DNA from: Duganella sp. SG902
GTDB taxonomy: Bacteria; Pseudomonadota; Gammaproteobacteria; Burkholderiales; Burkholderiaceae_D
DNA: 64,000 bases
Assembly (NCBI RefSeq): GCF_013376005.1
Contig: NZ_JABMJK010000006.1
Location: 124,001 to 188,000, forward strand
Direction of reading: 5' to 3'
Shown here: positions 1-8,341 of the stretch, piece by piece
Position numbering within the stretch: the stretch's first letter is position 1
Layout of the letters: each line of letters opens with the position of its first letter
The notes under the pieces: model-generated
Seen by the model: only the letters and a program-made list of their open reading frames with translations
Told to the model about the DNA's origin: nothing
Database searches by the model: none
Program-made: the position numbers and the translations under genes

Positions 1-370
1 CCGTGCCGCCCTCCTCGCCCTCGGTGCGCTTGGTGATGAGGAAGCGGTGCTGTCCCGGCTTCAGGCCCTGCGCCACCGGGTAGGTCTTGCTGCCCTGCGC
101 GGCCTCGATGATCACCGGCTTGGTCAGGTCGCCGTCAATGAACACATTGAAGAAGTTCTTGCCCAACTGGTCGTCCAGCTTGACGGCCAGGCTGGCGCCG
201 GTGAAGTTGCCTTCAATGCTGGTGCCCGGCCAGGACAACACCGGCCGCGCGCGGTCGGCGAAGTCGATGCGCCCCGTGTACTGCAATTGCGCGTTGTCCG
301 GATTGATCGCCACGCCCGCATACGCCTGCCCGGCCAACACCAGTGTTGCCAATACTGCTTTGAACTTCAT
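1..370 (-). CDS. CE2-type carbohydrate esterase, N-terminal part (cut by window edge)
   Basis: The first 123 residues are visible; the rest lies outside the window. A signal peptide (MKFKAVLATLVLAGQAYA) suggests secretion. It is followed by a beta-rich region with LQYTGRIDF, then SWPGTSI, and ending near KPGQHRFLITKRTEG. This pattern matches the N-terminal jelly-roll of carbohydrate esterase family 2 proteins, which deacetylate xylan or other polysaccharides through a C-terminal SGNH domain. That catalytic domain cannot be seen, so activity is inferred from the family. The start ATG at 370 has a purine-rich AAGGAG upstream. The LysR gene at 437 reads the same way and lies upstream of it. Confidence 0.6.
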   Translation of the reverse strand, partial: MKFKAVLATLVLAGQAYAGVAINPDNAQLQYTGRIDFADRARPVLSWPGTSIEGNFTGASLAVKLDDQLGKNFFNVFIDGDLTKPVIIEAAQGSKTYPVAQGLKPGQHRFLITKRTEGEEGGT

Positions 371-436
371 CGACACATCTCCTTGATCGCTTGATATAAC
401 GGCATCCGGCATTACATCACTGCGCCGCCGGGAAAG

Positions 437-1378
437 TCAATTCTTCATCGACGCCGTGCTGAAACGCGCACCCTGCCCGCCGGCGCGGAAGCGCTCGACG
501 ATAAAATCGATGAACACCCGCACCTTGGCCGGCACCAGCTTGCGGCTGGAGTAGTAAATCGACAGCGGCCGGGTTTCGGCGTGCCAGTCCGGCAGCACAC
601 GCACCAGCTCCCCGCTGTCGAGCAGCGGCAACGCGTGCGGCAAAGGCAGCATGGCGATGCCCATGCCGCAGGCGGCGGCGCGGGCGATGGCTTCCGGATC
701 GTCCAGCACCGCCACCGGGCGCACGCTGGCAACCACCTCCTGCCCGGCGCTGTTCTTCAAGGTCCACGGCATCAGGCGGCCGGTGCTCAGCGAGCGGCGC
801 AGCAGGCCGCGATGGCGCGCCAGTTCCTGCGGCGAGGCCGGCGCCGCATGCGCCTTCAGGTAAGCCGGCGACGCCACCAGCACCACATCCACCCGCGCCA
901 GTTCACGCGCGATCAACGCGTCGGTCAGCTCGAAACCGCCGCCGATGCCGACGTCGAAACCCTCCGCCACCAGGTCCACCTGGCGGTTATCGAAATACAG
1001 GTCGGGCACCACGTCCGGATAGCGGCGCGAGAACTCCTCCAGCAGCGGCACGAAATACTGCCGGCCCACCGTGTAGGCCAGCGACACCTTGAGCGTGCCG
1101 GCCGGCTTGCCCGCGCCCTGGCTCAGGTCCGTCAGCGCGTCGCCGATCTCGCTCCACGGCAGGCGCACCTGGCCGTACAGGCGCTCGCCGTCGGTGGTCA
1201 ACGACAGGCTGCGCGTGCTGCGCTGGAACAGGCGCACGCCCAGCCGCAGCTCCAGCCGGTTGACGCTCTTGCTGACAGCGGCCGGCGTCAGCCCCAGCCG
1301 GCGCGCGGCCGCGGAGAAGCTGCCCTCGTCGGCGGCGGCGATAAAGGCGTCCAGATAGCTGCTCAATTCGGTAAACAT
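437..1378 (-). CDS. LysR family transcriptional regulator
   Basis: A 313-residue protein of usual LysR length. Residues 1-60 form the winged helix-turn-helix (SFSAAARRLGLTPAAVSKS) and the remainder is the periplasmic-binding-like effector domain. It resembles the CrgA/YafC-type group of LysR proteins that often sit next to oxidoreductase genes. It is divergent from the SDR gene at 1488 with a 109-base shared promoter region, so it probably controls that gene and itself; this is inferred from position. The effector is unknown. Confidence 0.85.
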   Translation of the reverse strand: MFTELSSYLDAFIAAADEGSFSAAARRLGLTPAAVSKSVNRLELRLGVRLFQRSTRSLSLTTDGERLYGQVRLPWSEIGDALTDLSQGAGKPAGTLKVSLAYTVGRQYFVPLLEEFSRRYPDVVPDLYFDNRQVDLVAEGFDVGIGGGFELTDALIARELARVDVVLVASPAYLKAHAAPASPQELARHRGLLRRSLSTGRLMPWTLKNSAGQEVVASVRPVAVLDDPEAIARAAACGMGIAMLPLPHALPLLDSGELVRVLPDWHAETRPLSIYYSSRKLVPAKVRVFIDFIVERFRAGGQGARFSTASMKN

Positions 1379-1487
1379 GGGTCCATCTTATACCAATGGT
1401 TGAAACTTTACACGCTAATTCATGACTACCGCGACAAGCTGGGCGCGACCATACTGTGTTCATCAACCAACCCGAAAGGAAATCATC

Positions 1488-2231
1488 ATGAACACCAAAT
1501 TCAACGGTCAAGTCGCTTTCATCAACGGTGGTTCGCGCGGCATCGGCGCCGCCACCGCCCGCCGCCTGGCGCGCGAGGGCGCCAAGGTCGCCATCGGCTA
1601 CGCCGCCTCGGCCATCGCCGCCGAGGCGCTGGTAGAGGAAATCCGGGCCGCCGGCGGTGAAGCCGTCGCCATCAAGGCCGACGCCGCAGATGCCGTGGCC
1701 CTGACCCGCGCCATCGACAGCGTGGCCGACCGCTACGGCCGCCTCGACATCCTGGTCAACAGCGCCGGCGTGCTGCGCCTCGGCCCGGTGGATCAGTTCT
1801 CGCTGGAAGATTTCGACCACACCGTGGCGGTCAACGTGCGCGCCGTGTTCGTCGCCTCGCAGGCGGCGGTCAAGCACATGAAGGATGGCGGCCGCATCAT
1901 CAACATCGGCAGCACCAACGCGCAGCGCATGCCGTTCGAGGGCGGCGCGGCGTACGCGATGAGCAAATCGGCGCTGGTGGGCCTGGTGAAGGGCATGGCG
2001 CGCGACCTCGGCCCGCGCGGCATCACCGTCAACAACGTGTCGCCCGGCCCGGTCGATACCGACATGAACCCGGCCGAGGGCGATTTCGCCACCGCCCTGC
2101 ACGGCCTGATGGCGCTCAAACGCCACGGCACCGCCGATGAGGTGGCGGCCATGGTCAGCTACCTGGCCGGTCCCGAGGCGGCCTTCGTCACCGGCGCCGA
2201 CCTGCTGATCGACGGCGGCTTCGCGGCCTGA
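1488..2231 (+). CDS. SDR family oxidoreductase
   Basis: A 247-residue classical short-chain dehydrogenase. The Rossmann motif GGSRGIG lies near residues 13-19, NSAG near 90, Ser in INIGS and the catalytic YAMSK further on. A C-terminal LIDGGFAA is typical of FabG-like enzymes. NADP preference is suggested by the SRG motif but not proven. The start at 1488 is preferred over an in-frame ATG at 1422 because an AAAGGA sits just before it and family similarity begins there. The substrate is unknown. It is convergent with the RNase T2 gene, with 4 bases between the stops. Confidence 0.85.
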   Translation: MNTKFNGQVAFINGGSRGIGAATARRLAREGAKVAIGYAASAIAAEALVEEIRAAGGEAVAIKADAADAVALTRAIDSVADRYGRLDILVNSAGVLRLGPVDQFSLEDFDHTVAVNVRAVFVASQAAVKHMKDGGRIINIGSTNAQRMPFEGGAAYAMSKSALVGLVKGMARDLGPRGITVNNVSPGPVDTDMNPAEGDFATALHGLMALKRHGTADEVAAMVSYLAGPEAAFVTGADLLIDGGFAA

Positions 2232-2235
2232 TTGT

Positions 2236-3213
2236 TTAGTCCTTGCCGGCTGCCTCGACGTAGACTTCGTCGGCGCAGCCGATGGCGCGGGCGCCCACCG
2301 GGCGGGCGTTCGCCACCATCTGCGGCAGGTCGCGCTCGGTGTTGAAGTCCAGCGCCAGCGACACGCGGATCTCCTGCAGGTACTTGCGCTGGACGCACAC
2401 CAGCGTGATGGTGTCCGCCACCTTCTCGCCATAGCGTGCCTTCACGCGCTCGAAGAAATCGCTGACCTTGAAGCTCTTGCCGGTATTGCTCAGCACCATC
2501 TTGCCGACTTCCGAATCGTTCACCACCCGCACCGCCGACACCGCCGTCATGAAGTAATCGTCCGGCGGCAGCGACTGGCATTTGCCGTGCTTGTTCCACT
2601 CGTAAGCGCCAAAGGTGCGCTCGTAGAAGAAGTTGGGCATCCAAGGAGCGATTTTCTCGATGGTGTCCTTGCTGAGCTCAAACTGCTTGCCCTGGCAGCT
2701 GCCATACTGCGTGCCGCATTCCTTCTTGTTCGGCCACAAGCCGTGCAGGCTCAGGGTCTTGGCTTCCAGCGCGCCGCTGTTCATGGCGTCGCATTCCGGC
2801 TTCTTGCCGTTGTATTTGGCGTGCTCGCAAAAGCCCGGCTGCCAGGTGATGGCCAGCACGTAGCTGTCCTGCTGGTTGGGCGCCGAGCACACCGCGCCGC
2901 TGACGCCCTCGTCCGGACGACCGGCCTGCTTGTCCTCCAGCGCCGGCGTGCCGCACGTCTTCTGCACCCAGCGCAACGATGGTTGCGCGCCGGGCACCTC
3001 CACCCGCAGCCAGTCGTAGTCGGTCTTGTTGATTTCGCGCACGGTGTAGGCCGTGCCGGCGCTGACTTTCACGTCACCCGGATTGGCGCGCTTGGCGAAG
3101 GACGAATAGGCCTCGCAGCTTTTGGTGGCGGTGAAGCTGCCGGTGGCGGACTCACTGGCACTGCATTCCAGCGCTGCGAACGCCAGCAGTGCGGCGGCGA
3201 TATAACGACGCAT
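2236..3213 (-). CDS. Ribonuclease T2 family protein (secreted)
   Basis: 325 residues with a signal peptide ending around residue 20. Both RNase T2 active-site segments are present: SLHGLWPN (His157) and EWNKHGKC (Glu205, His209), which give transphosphorylation cleavage of RNA in the periplasm or outside the cell. Many Cys residues suggest disulfides. Residues about 25-88 precede the catalytic domain and look like a small SH3-like module (VSAGTAYTVREI ... DYDWLRVEV), which would make the protein longer than plain RNase T2 enzymes. Assignment to T2 is firm; the physiological role (nutrient scavenging or other) is not shown. Confidence 0.85.
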   Translation of the reverse strand: MRRYIAAALLAFAALECSASESATGSFTATKSCEAYSSFAKRANPGDVKVSAGTAYTVREINKTDYDWLRVEVPGAQPSLRWVQKTCGTPALEDKQAGRPDEGVSGAVCSAPNQQDSYVLAITWQPGFCEHAKYNGKKPECDAMNSGALEAKTLSLHGLWPNKKECGTQYGSCQGKQFELSKDTIEKIAPWMPNFFYERTFGAYEWNKHGKCQSLPPDDYFMTAVSAVRVVNDSEVGKMVLSNTGKSFKVSDFFERVKARYGEKVADTITLVCVQRKYLQEIRVSLALDFNTERDLPQMVANARPVGARAIGCADEVYVEAAGKD

Positions 3214-3357
3214 GACATCTCCTGAATTTGAATAAACGCCATTCTACCGGAGCACGACGGGCACTAGTCCTACAAACCCAGTGCAGTCCCGCCGATACGA
3301 CGCGGTCTCAGGAATGCTTACCATGAGCGCTTATCCATCCAACAGGAGGAACCAACC

Positions 3358-3627
3358 ATGAAACAGTTCCATCTCAGCGGCAAGATTGCTTGCGCCTTGA
3401 TCGCCACCGTCGCCGTCATCAGCGGCTGCCAGAAGAAAGACGCGGACCAGCCGGCCGTGCCGGAAGCGACTCCGGCGCCAGCGGCTACGCCTGCTCCGAC
3501 CACGCCGCCGACGCCAACCACCGACAGCGGCGCCACCACGCCACCGGCCACCACGCCAGCGCCTGACGCCCCTACCCAGACGCCGCCGCCGGCCACCAAC
3601 GAAACGCCGCCGCCAACCAACCGCTAA
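3358..3627 (+). CDS. Small Pro/Thr/Ala-rich lipoprotein
   Basis: 89 residues. A short hydrophobic leader ends in the lipobox VISGC, so the mature protein would be lipidated at that Cys. The mature part begins with a charged QKKDADQ and continues as a low-complexity tail of Pro, Thr and Ala with no predicted fold. An AGGAGG lies 9 bases before the ATG. It may act as a flexible periplasmic tether or be a general envelope lipoprotein. No family is recognised. It stands alone between genes on the opposite strand. Confidence 0.6.
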   Translation: MKQFHLSGKIACALIATVAVISGCQKKDADQPAVPEATPAPAATPAPTTPPTPTTDSGATTPPATTPAPDAPTQTPPPATNETPPPTNR

Positions 3628-3704
3628 TTTCGGCGGTCAGCGCCGGGCCAAGGCCGCTTCCGTCAGGTTGCGGCCGTTGGCGTTTGACGTCAGGCGATAC
3701 GCGT

Positions 3705-4577
3705 TCAGCTTTCCAACAGCCCTCCGAACGTTGCGGCAAACGCATCGCGGGCGGCGTGCTGGGCGATGTCGCGCCGCCACACCAGCATGGTCTGCACACG
3801 CGCCACGTCGGGCGGCAGGTCGTGGATGCGCACCGACTTGGCCAGCTCGCGCAGTTTCAGCACCTCGCGCGGCATCATGGCCACGCCCATGCCGGCCGCC
3901 ACACAGCCGATGATGGCTTCAAACGTGCCGAATTCGGCTATCCTGGCCGGCGACACGCCGCCCTCGGCAAACCAGCGCTCCAGCCGGCGCCGGTACGAGC
4001 AGCCGCTGCGGAAGCCCAGCAGTGTGCGCCGCGCCACGTCGGCCGGCGACTTGACCGGGCCGTGCAGGCTGTCGGTCAGCAGCACCAATTCCTCGTCAAA
4101 CACCGGTATCTGCATCAGTTCAGGACGCTCGACGGGCGCCGCCACCAGCGCCACGTCCACCCGGTGGTTGAGCACCGCCTGCAGCAGATAATCGGTGGGG
4201 CCGGTATCGAGCACCAGGTCGACCTGCGGATACTGGCCATGGAACTGCCCCAGCACCAGCGGCAGGCGTGCGGCGGCGGTCGTCTCCATCGAGCCGATCC
4301 GCAATTGGCCGGACGGCTGGCGGTCGCCGCGCATGGCTTCCTGCGCCTCGTCGGCCAGTTGCAGCAGGCGCTCGGTGTAGGCCAGCAGGCGCGCGCCCTC
4401 TTCCGTGATCAGCATGCGGCGGCCGGAGCGGTGGAACAGGCTCACCCCCAGCGACTCCTCCAGCTGCGTCAAACGCGCGGAGACATTCGACTGCACGCGG
4501 TTGAGTCGCGCGGCGGCCTGCGTGACGCCGCCCTCCTCGGCCACGGTTTTGAAGATGCGCAGGGATGACAGTTCCAT
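3705..4577 (-). CDS. LysR family transcriptional regulator
   Basis: 290 residues from the ATG at 4577 (a TTG at 4589 would add four residues). The N-terminal HTH begins MELSSLRIFKTVAEEGG and includes AAARLNRVQSNVSARL, similar to the GltC/YwqM type. The C-terminal part is a LysR substrate-binding domain. It is divergent from the DHA2 transporter at 4675, and the gap holds an ATTCT-N7-AGAAT palindrome of LysR-box type. It likely regulates the exporter; the ligand is unknown. Confidence 0.85.
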   Translation of the reverse strand: MELSSLRIFKTVAEEGGVTQAAARLNRVQSNVSARLTQLEESLGVSLFHRSGRRMLITEEGARLLAYTERLLQLADEAQEAMRGDRQPSGQLRIGSMETTAAARLPLVLGQFHGQYPQVDLVLDTGPTDYLLQAVLNHRVDVALVAAPVERPELMQIPVFDEELVLLTDSLHGPVKSPADVARRTLLGFRSGCSYRRRLERWFAEGGVSPARIAEFGTFEAIIGCVAAGMGVAMMPREVLKLRELAKSVRIHDLPPDVARVQTMLVWRRDIAQHAARDAFAATFGGLLES

Positions 4578-4581
4578 AATT

Positions 4582-4598
4582 ATTCTCAATTAAAGAAT
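4582..4598. promoter_or_regulatory. Candidate LysR operator and transporter promoter
   Basis: ATTCT and AGAAT are perfect inverted arms separated by 7 bases, fitting the T-N11-A layout of LysR boxes. The site lies 5 bases upstream of the LysR start. A TATAAT at 4610-4615 is a likely -10 element for the divergent transporter gene. No binding data; this rests on sequence and position. Confidence 0.4.
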
Positions 4599-4674
4599 GA
4601 TTGGTTCAGTATAATTCATTTTTCATGATGCACAAGGCGGCTTATAGTGGCCCTATCGCACTTGGGAGTCCATC

Positions 4675-6060
4675 ATGAAATCCTCTCCTTCACTGACCAT
4701 TCTGCTGGCATGCAGCTTCGCCTTCATCATCGTCCAGCTGGACGTCACCATCGTCAACGTGGCCTTGCCGGAAATCGGCCGCGAACTGCGGGCCGGCGTC
4801 AGCGAGCTGCAATGGGTGGTGGATGCCTACACGCTGGGCTTTGCCGTGTTCCTGCTGTCGGCCGGCGCCATGGGCGACCGCTTCGGCTCGCGCAGCGTGT
4901 TCCTGGGCGGCTTCAGCCTGTTCACCGCGGCCTCGCTCGCCTGCGCCATGGCGCCGGACGCGTTGTCGCTCAACGTCGCGCGCGCCGCGCAAGGCATCGG
5001 CGCCGCGCTGCTGGTGCCCAGCTCGCTGGCCATCCTCAACGCCGTCTACGCCGAAGACCGCAAGATGCTGGCCAAGGCCATCGCCTGGTGGACCGCCGCC
5101 GGCGGCATCTCGATCGCGGCCGGGCCGGTGCTGGGCGGCCTGCTGATGTCGGTGTTCGGCTGGCGCGCCATTTTCTGGGTCAACATTCCGATCTGCGTGC
5201 TGGGCTTCTGGCTGACCCTGCGCGTGGTGCCGGCGCTGCGCCACAGCGGCCCGGCGCGCCACTTCGACATCCCGGGCCAGTTGCTGGCGGTGGTGGCGCT
5301 GACCGCCTTCATCGGCGCGGTGATTGAAGTCCACACGCTGGGCCTGACACATCCGGCGGTGGTGGCGGCGCTGCTGGTGGCGCTGGCGGCGGCGGTACTG
5401 TTCATCCGCGTCGAACGCCGCAGCGCCGCGCCCATGCTGCCGTTGCAGCTGTTCCACCTGACCGGCTTCACGCCGGCAGTGCTGTTCGGCGTGTTCGTCA
5501 ATTTCGCCTACTACGGGGTGATCTTCGTGCTGAGTTTTTACCTGCAAAAAGTGCGCGGCTTCTCCGTGCTGCACGCGGGGCTGATCTTCCTGCCGCTGAC
5601 CGGCACCTTCCTGTTCGCCAATATCACCAGCGGCTGGCTGCAGGCGCGGGTGGGCTCGCGCCTGCCGATGATCATCGGCGGCCTGATCGGCGGCAGCGGC
5701 TATGCGCTGCTGGGCATCTTCGGCATCTCCGAGACCGCCAGCTTCTGGGCCATGCTGCCCGGCCTGGCGCTGATCCCGGCCGGCATGGGGCTGGCGGTGC
5801 CGGCCATGACCACCGCCATCCTGGCCGCCGTCGACAAGCGCCAGGGCGGCACCGCGTCGGCGGTCCTGAACACGGCGCGCCAGGTTGGCGGCGCCATGGG
5901 CGTGGCGGTGTACGGCGCTTTAGTGGCAACCCCGACGACAGCTGCTATTCTTGCGGGCATCGAAGCCGCCATGGCCGTCTCGACCGCCCTGCTGCTGGGC
6001 GGCGCGCTGCTGGCCTATCTGACGATTTTTAACCAAGGAGAAAAACTATGCCATTCGTAA
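4675..6060 (+). CDS. DHA2 family MFS drug exporter
   Basis: 461 residues, consistent with a 14-helix EmrB/QacA-type proton antiporter in the inner membrane. Motifs in order: LDVTIVNVALP (22-32, DHA2 motif D1), GDRFGSRSVF (67-76, motif A), GISIAAGPVLGGLL (144-157, antiporter motif C) and GWRAIFWVNIP (162-172). No EmrA-like adaptor is adjacent, so it probably works alone. The last 13 bases overlap the tautomerase gene, which suggests translational coupling. Substrates cannot be told from sequence. Confidence 0.85.
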   Translation: MKSSPSLTILLACSFAFIIVQLDVTIVNVALPEIGRELRAGVSELQWVVDAYTLGFAVFLLSAGAMGDRFGSRSVFLGGFSLFTAASLACAMAPDALSLNVARAAQGIGAALLVPSSLAILNAVYAEDRKMLAKAIAWWTAAGGISIAAGPVLGGLLMSVFGWRAIFWVNIPICVLGFWLTLRVVPALRHSGPARHFDIPGQLLAVVALTAFIGAVIEVHTLGLTHPAVVAALLVALAAAVLFIRVERRSAAPMLPLQLFHLTGFTPAVLFGVFVNFAYYGVIFVLSFYLQKVRGFSVLHAGLIFLPLTGTFLFANITSGWLQARVGSRLPMIIGGLIGGSGYALLGIFGISETASFWAMLPGLALIPAGMGLAVPAMTTAILAAVDKRQGGTASAVLNTARQVGGAMGVAVYGALVATPTTAAILAGIEAAMAVSTALLLGGALLAYLTIFNQGEKLCHS

Positions 6061-6269
6061 ATATCCGCATCACCAACGAGGGCGCGACCGCCGAGCAGAA
6101 GCAGGAGCTGATCCAGGGCGTGACCGACCTGCTGCAAAAGGTGCTGAACAAGAATCCGGCCACCACTTTCGTCATCATCGATGAGGTGGAGACCGATAAC
6201 TGGGGCGTCGGCGGCACCGCCGTGACCGAGCTGCGCAAGCGCGCGGCGGCGGCCAAGGCGGCCGGCTAA
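6048..6269 (+). CDS. 4-oxalocrotonate tautomerase family protein, copy 1
   Basis: 73 residues. Pro2 becomes the N-terminal catalytic proline after Met removal (MPFVNI). The body follows the beta-alpha-beta tautomerase fold, which acts as a hexamer or trimer. It overlaps the exporter gene by 13 bases, with its ribosome site inside that gene. It matches the product at 8107 at 46 of the first 56 residues, so the two are recent paralogs. The substrate is unknown; dissociated enol-keto tautomerisation or dehalogenase-like chemistry are family possibilities. Confidence 0.8.
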   Translation: MPFVNIRITNEGATAEQKQELIQGVTDLLQKVLNKNPATTFVIIDEVETDNWGVGGTAVTELRKRAAAAKAAG

Positions 6270-6272
6270 CCG

Positions 6273-6298
6273 GGCCGGCCGTATCAGCCGGCCGTTTT
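6273..6298 (+). terminator. Likely rho-independent terminator after the exporter/tautomerase pair
   Basis: GGCCGGC and GCCGGCC form a perfect 7-base stem around a 7-base loop, followed by TTTT. It starts 3 bases after the tautomerase stop and overlaps the stop of the convergent kinase gene. The T-run is short, so strength is uncertain. Confidence 0.5.
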
Positions 6299-7414
6299 CA
6301 CATACGGCCGGCAATCGACCGGAATGTCGATGATGAAGGTGGTGCCGGTGGCGGCCGAGCTGTCCACCACCACGCTGCCGCCGTGGCCCTCGGCCACGCT
6401 GCGCACAAACGGCAGGCCGATGCCCCAGCCATCGGCGTAGTTGTCGCCGGCTTCACGCTGCAGATACTCAAAAATCCGCTCGCGCTGCTCCTCGGCGATT
6501 GGCTTGCCGGTGTTGTGCACGCTCAGCATCAGGCGGCCCCGTTGCTGGGCAGCCTTGATCACCACCGTCTTGCGGTCGCCGTACTTGAAGGCGTTGGCGA
6601 CCAGGTTTTCCAACGCGCGCAACAGCGAGTTCTTGCACCAGAAACCCACCACCGACTCCACCCGGGTCTCGATCTTGCCAACCACCATCACGTCAAACTC
6701 CTGCGCCACGGTGTTGACCACGCTTTGCACATCGAATTCCGACAGGCTCAAAGGCAATTTGACGCCACGGTCAAAGGTCAGCGCATCGACCAGCTGGATC
6801 AGCATCTGCTCCAAACGCACGGCGCCATTCTGGATCTTCCCGGCGACGCGCGAGGCGGTCGGCAAGTCCGGCGCCATGCCGATGAGCTGCGCCCCGGCCA
6901 TGATCAGCGACAAGGGGTTGCGCATGTCGTGCGACAGCGTGGCCGCCAGGCGCTCGCGGATCGATTCGTGGATCATGGCGTATTCACGGACGGCGTCGCG
7001 CATCGCCACGTCGATGGAATGCACCACGACCTGCCATTCGTCGGCCGTGAAACGCACGCCATTGCGCTGCGCCACCGTCGCGATGGCATCGCGGAACAGC
7101 TGATACTCATGGATGATTTGATCGGCGCGAAACGGCGTCATGCGCGCGCGTTCGCCGCCGTGGGCGGACATGGAGGTGGTATGGCTGGCGCCGGTGGCGC
7201 GCGGATAGGAAGGCGTCAACGCCTCCGCGATATTGTCGTAGAACGCCGGCAAGGTGTTCACCAGCAGCGGACCGGAAACCGCCTTGGCCTCCTGCACATG
7301 CTCGCGCAGCTTCGCTTCCCACAGGTCGATCACCTGCTCGCGCATCGCCAGCATGGCCTTGGAGGTCTCCGTCAGACCATCATCAGTTTCCTTCTGATCA
7401 GTAGCCGATGTCAT
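6284..7414 (-). CDS. Sensor histidine kinase with RsbRD-like N-terminal helical domain
   Basis: 376 residues with no transmembrane segment, so cytoplasmic. Residues about 15-145 are an all-helical region resembling the RsbRD N-terminal sensory domain. HisKA follows with the phospho-acceptor in LSHDMRNPLS (His162), then HATPase_c with NLVANAFKYG (N-box) and DGWGIGLPF (G-box). No response regulator gene is adjacent, so the partner is elsewhere (orphan kinase). A GTG at 7417 is directly before the chosen ATG at 7414; AAAAGGGG lies upstream. Confidence 0.8.
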   Translation of the reverse strand: MTSATDQKETDDGLTETSKAMLAMREQVIDLWEAKLREHVQEAKAVSGPLLVNTLPAFYDNIAEALTPSYPRATGASHTTSMSAHGGERARMTPFRADQIIHEYQLFRDAIATVAQRNGVRFTADEWQVVVHSIDVAMRDAVREYAMIHESIRERLAATLSHDMRNPLSLIMAGAQLIGMAPDLPTASRVAGKIQNGAVRLEQMLIQLVDALTFDRGVKLPLSLSEFDVQSVVNTVAQEFDVMVVGKIETRVESVVGFWCKNSLLRALENLVANAFKYGDRKTVVIKAAQQRGRLMLSVHNTGKPIAEEQRERIFEYLQREAGDNYADGWGIGLPFVRSVAEGHGGSVVVDSSAATGTTFIIDIPVDCRPYVKTAG

Positions 7415-7486
7415 CACTCGCCCCTTTTAGATGTTGGCAGCATACCGAAAGCGCGCCCGCACCTCGGTATGCCACCGCACATGGGG

Positions 7487-8110
7487 CTAGCTCGACGCCA
7501 TCACCTGTTGCAATTGCCGCTGCAACTGCGCGACATGGGCATAGCCACCACTGATTTCAACGATACCCTTGTCCGTCTCCAGCAGCAAGGCCGGGAAGCT
7601 GCGCACACCAAGCGCGCGGGCGCGCGCGAAATCGGCCCTGGTTTGCGCGATGGTGTCGGCGTCCCGCCACACCCGCAACACCGTGTCCACGTCAAGCCGC
7701 AGCTGGTTCGCCACCACCGTGGCCAGCACGCGGCCATCGGTGGTGTCCAGTCCGTCGACGTAAAACGCGTGCTGCAAGGCGCGGAACACCGCCAGCGAAT
7801 CGGCCTGCGGCGCCAGCTTGCGCGCCGCGACCACCGCACGGCAGATCGGCTCGGTGTCGTAGACAAAATTCTCGCGCGCCTGCAAAGCCGCGCGATTGAA
7901 CGGCAGGCCGCTCTGTGCTTCGACCCGTGCCCAGTGCCCGAGACGGAAGTCCTTGCCCGCCTGATCCAGCACATCGGTGGCGCCGGCGCGCACGCCGCCG
8001 ACGATGATTTCCAGTTCCAGGCCGGGGTGCATGGCCATCAGCGCGGTCATCTCCTTGCCGAAGCCATAGCACCACGAGCACATGGGATCGCCCACGTACA
8101 GCAGCTTCAT
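7487..8110 (-). CDS. DsbA family thioredoxin-fold oxidoreductase
   Basis: 207 residues. The redox motif CSWC (Cys11-Cys14) is at the N-terminus after MKLLYVGDPM, and the cis-proline loop is VRSFPALL. No signal peptide, so probably cytoplasmic and FrnE/2-hydroxychromene-isomerase-like rather than a periplasmic DsbA. Its start overlaps the stop of tautomerase copy 2 by 4 bases (ATGA), so the two are co-translated and may act on the same substrate or stress. Role unknown. Confidence 0.75.
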   Translation of the reverse strand: MKLLYVGDPMCSWCYGFGKEMTALMAMHPGLELEIIVGGVRAGATDVLDQAGKDFRLGHWARVEAQSGLPFNRAALQARENFVYDTEPICRAVVAARKLAPQADSLAVFRALQHAFYVDGLDTTDGRVLATVVANQLRLDVDTVLRVWRDADTIAQTRADFARARALGVRSFPALLLETDKGIVEISGGYAHVAQLQRQLQQVMASS

Positions 8111-8319
8111 TTGGCGGCCTTCTCGCGCTTGCGGCGGCTGGTGATGTTTTCGCGGCTCACGCCCCAGTTGTCGGTCTCCACCTCGTCGATGATGACGAAG
8201 GTGGTGGCGGGATCCTTGTTCAGCACGCGCTGCAGCAGGTCGGTCGAGCCTTCGATCAGTTGCTGTTTCTGTTCAGCCGTCACGCCTTCATTGGTGACGC
8301 GGATATTTACGTATGGCAT
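8107..8319 (-). CDS. 4-oxalocrotonate tautomerase family protein, copy 2
   Basis: 70 residues beginning MPYVNI, so Pro2 is the presumed catalytic base. It keeps the core TTFVIIDEVETDNWGV of copy 1 at 6048, with a Lys/Arg-rich tail replacing the Ala-rich one. It lies between the SDR gene (22 bases upstream) and the DsbA-like gene (4-base overlap), forming a three-gene operon. The substrate is unknown. Confidence 0.8.
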   Translation of the reverse strand: MPYVNIRVTNEGVTAEQKQQLIEGSTDLLQRVLNKDPATTFVIIDEVETDNWGVSRENITSRRKREKAAK

Positions 8320-8341
8320 GGTGATTCTCCTTGAAGTTGCG

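Noticed and set aside
1379..1487. Possible LysR box in the first divergent gap
   Set aside because: No convincing dyad with T-N11-A spacing was seen, though a site is expected from the gene arrangement.
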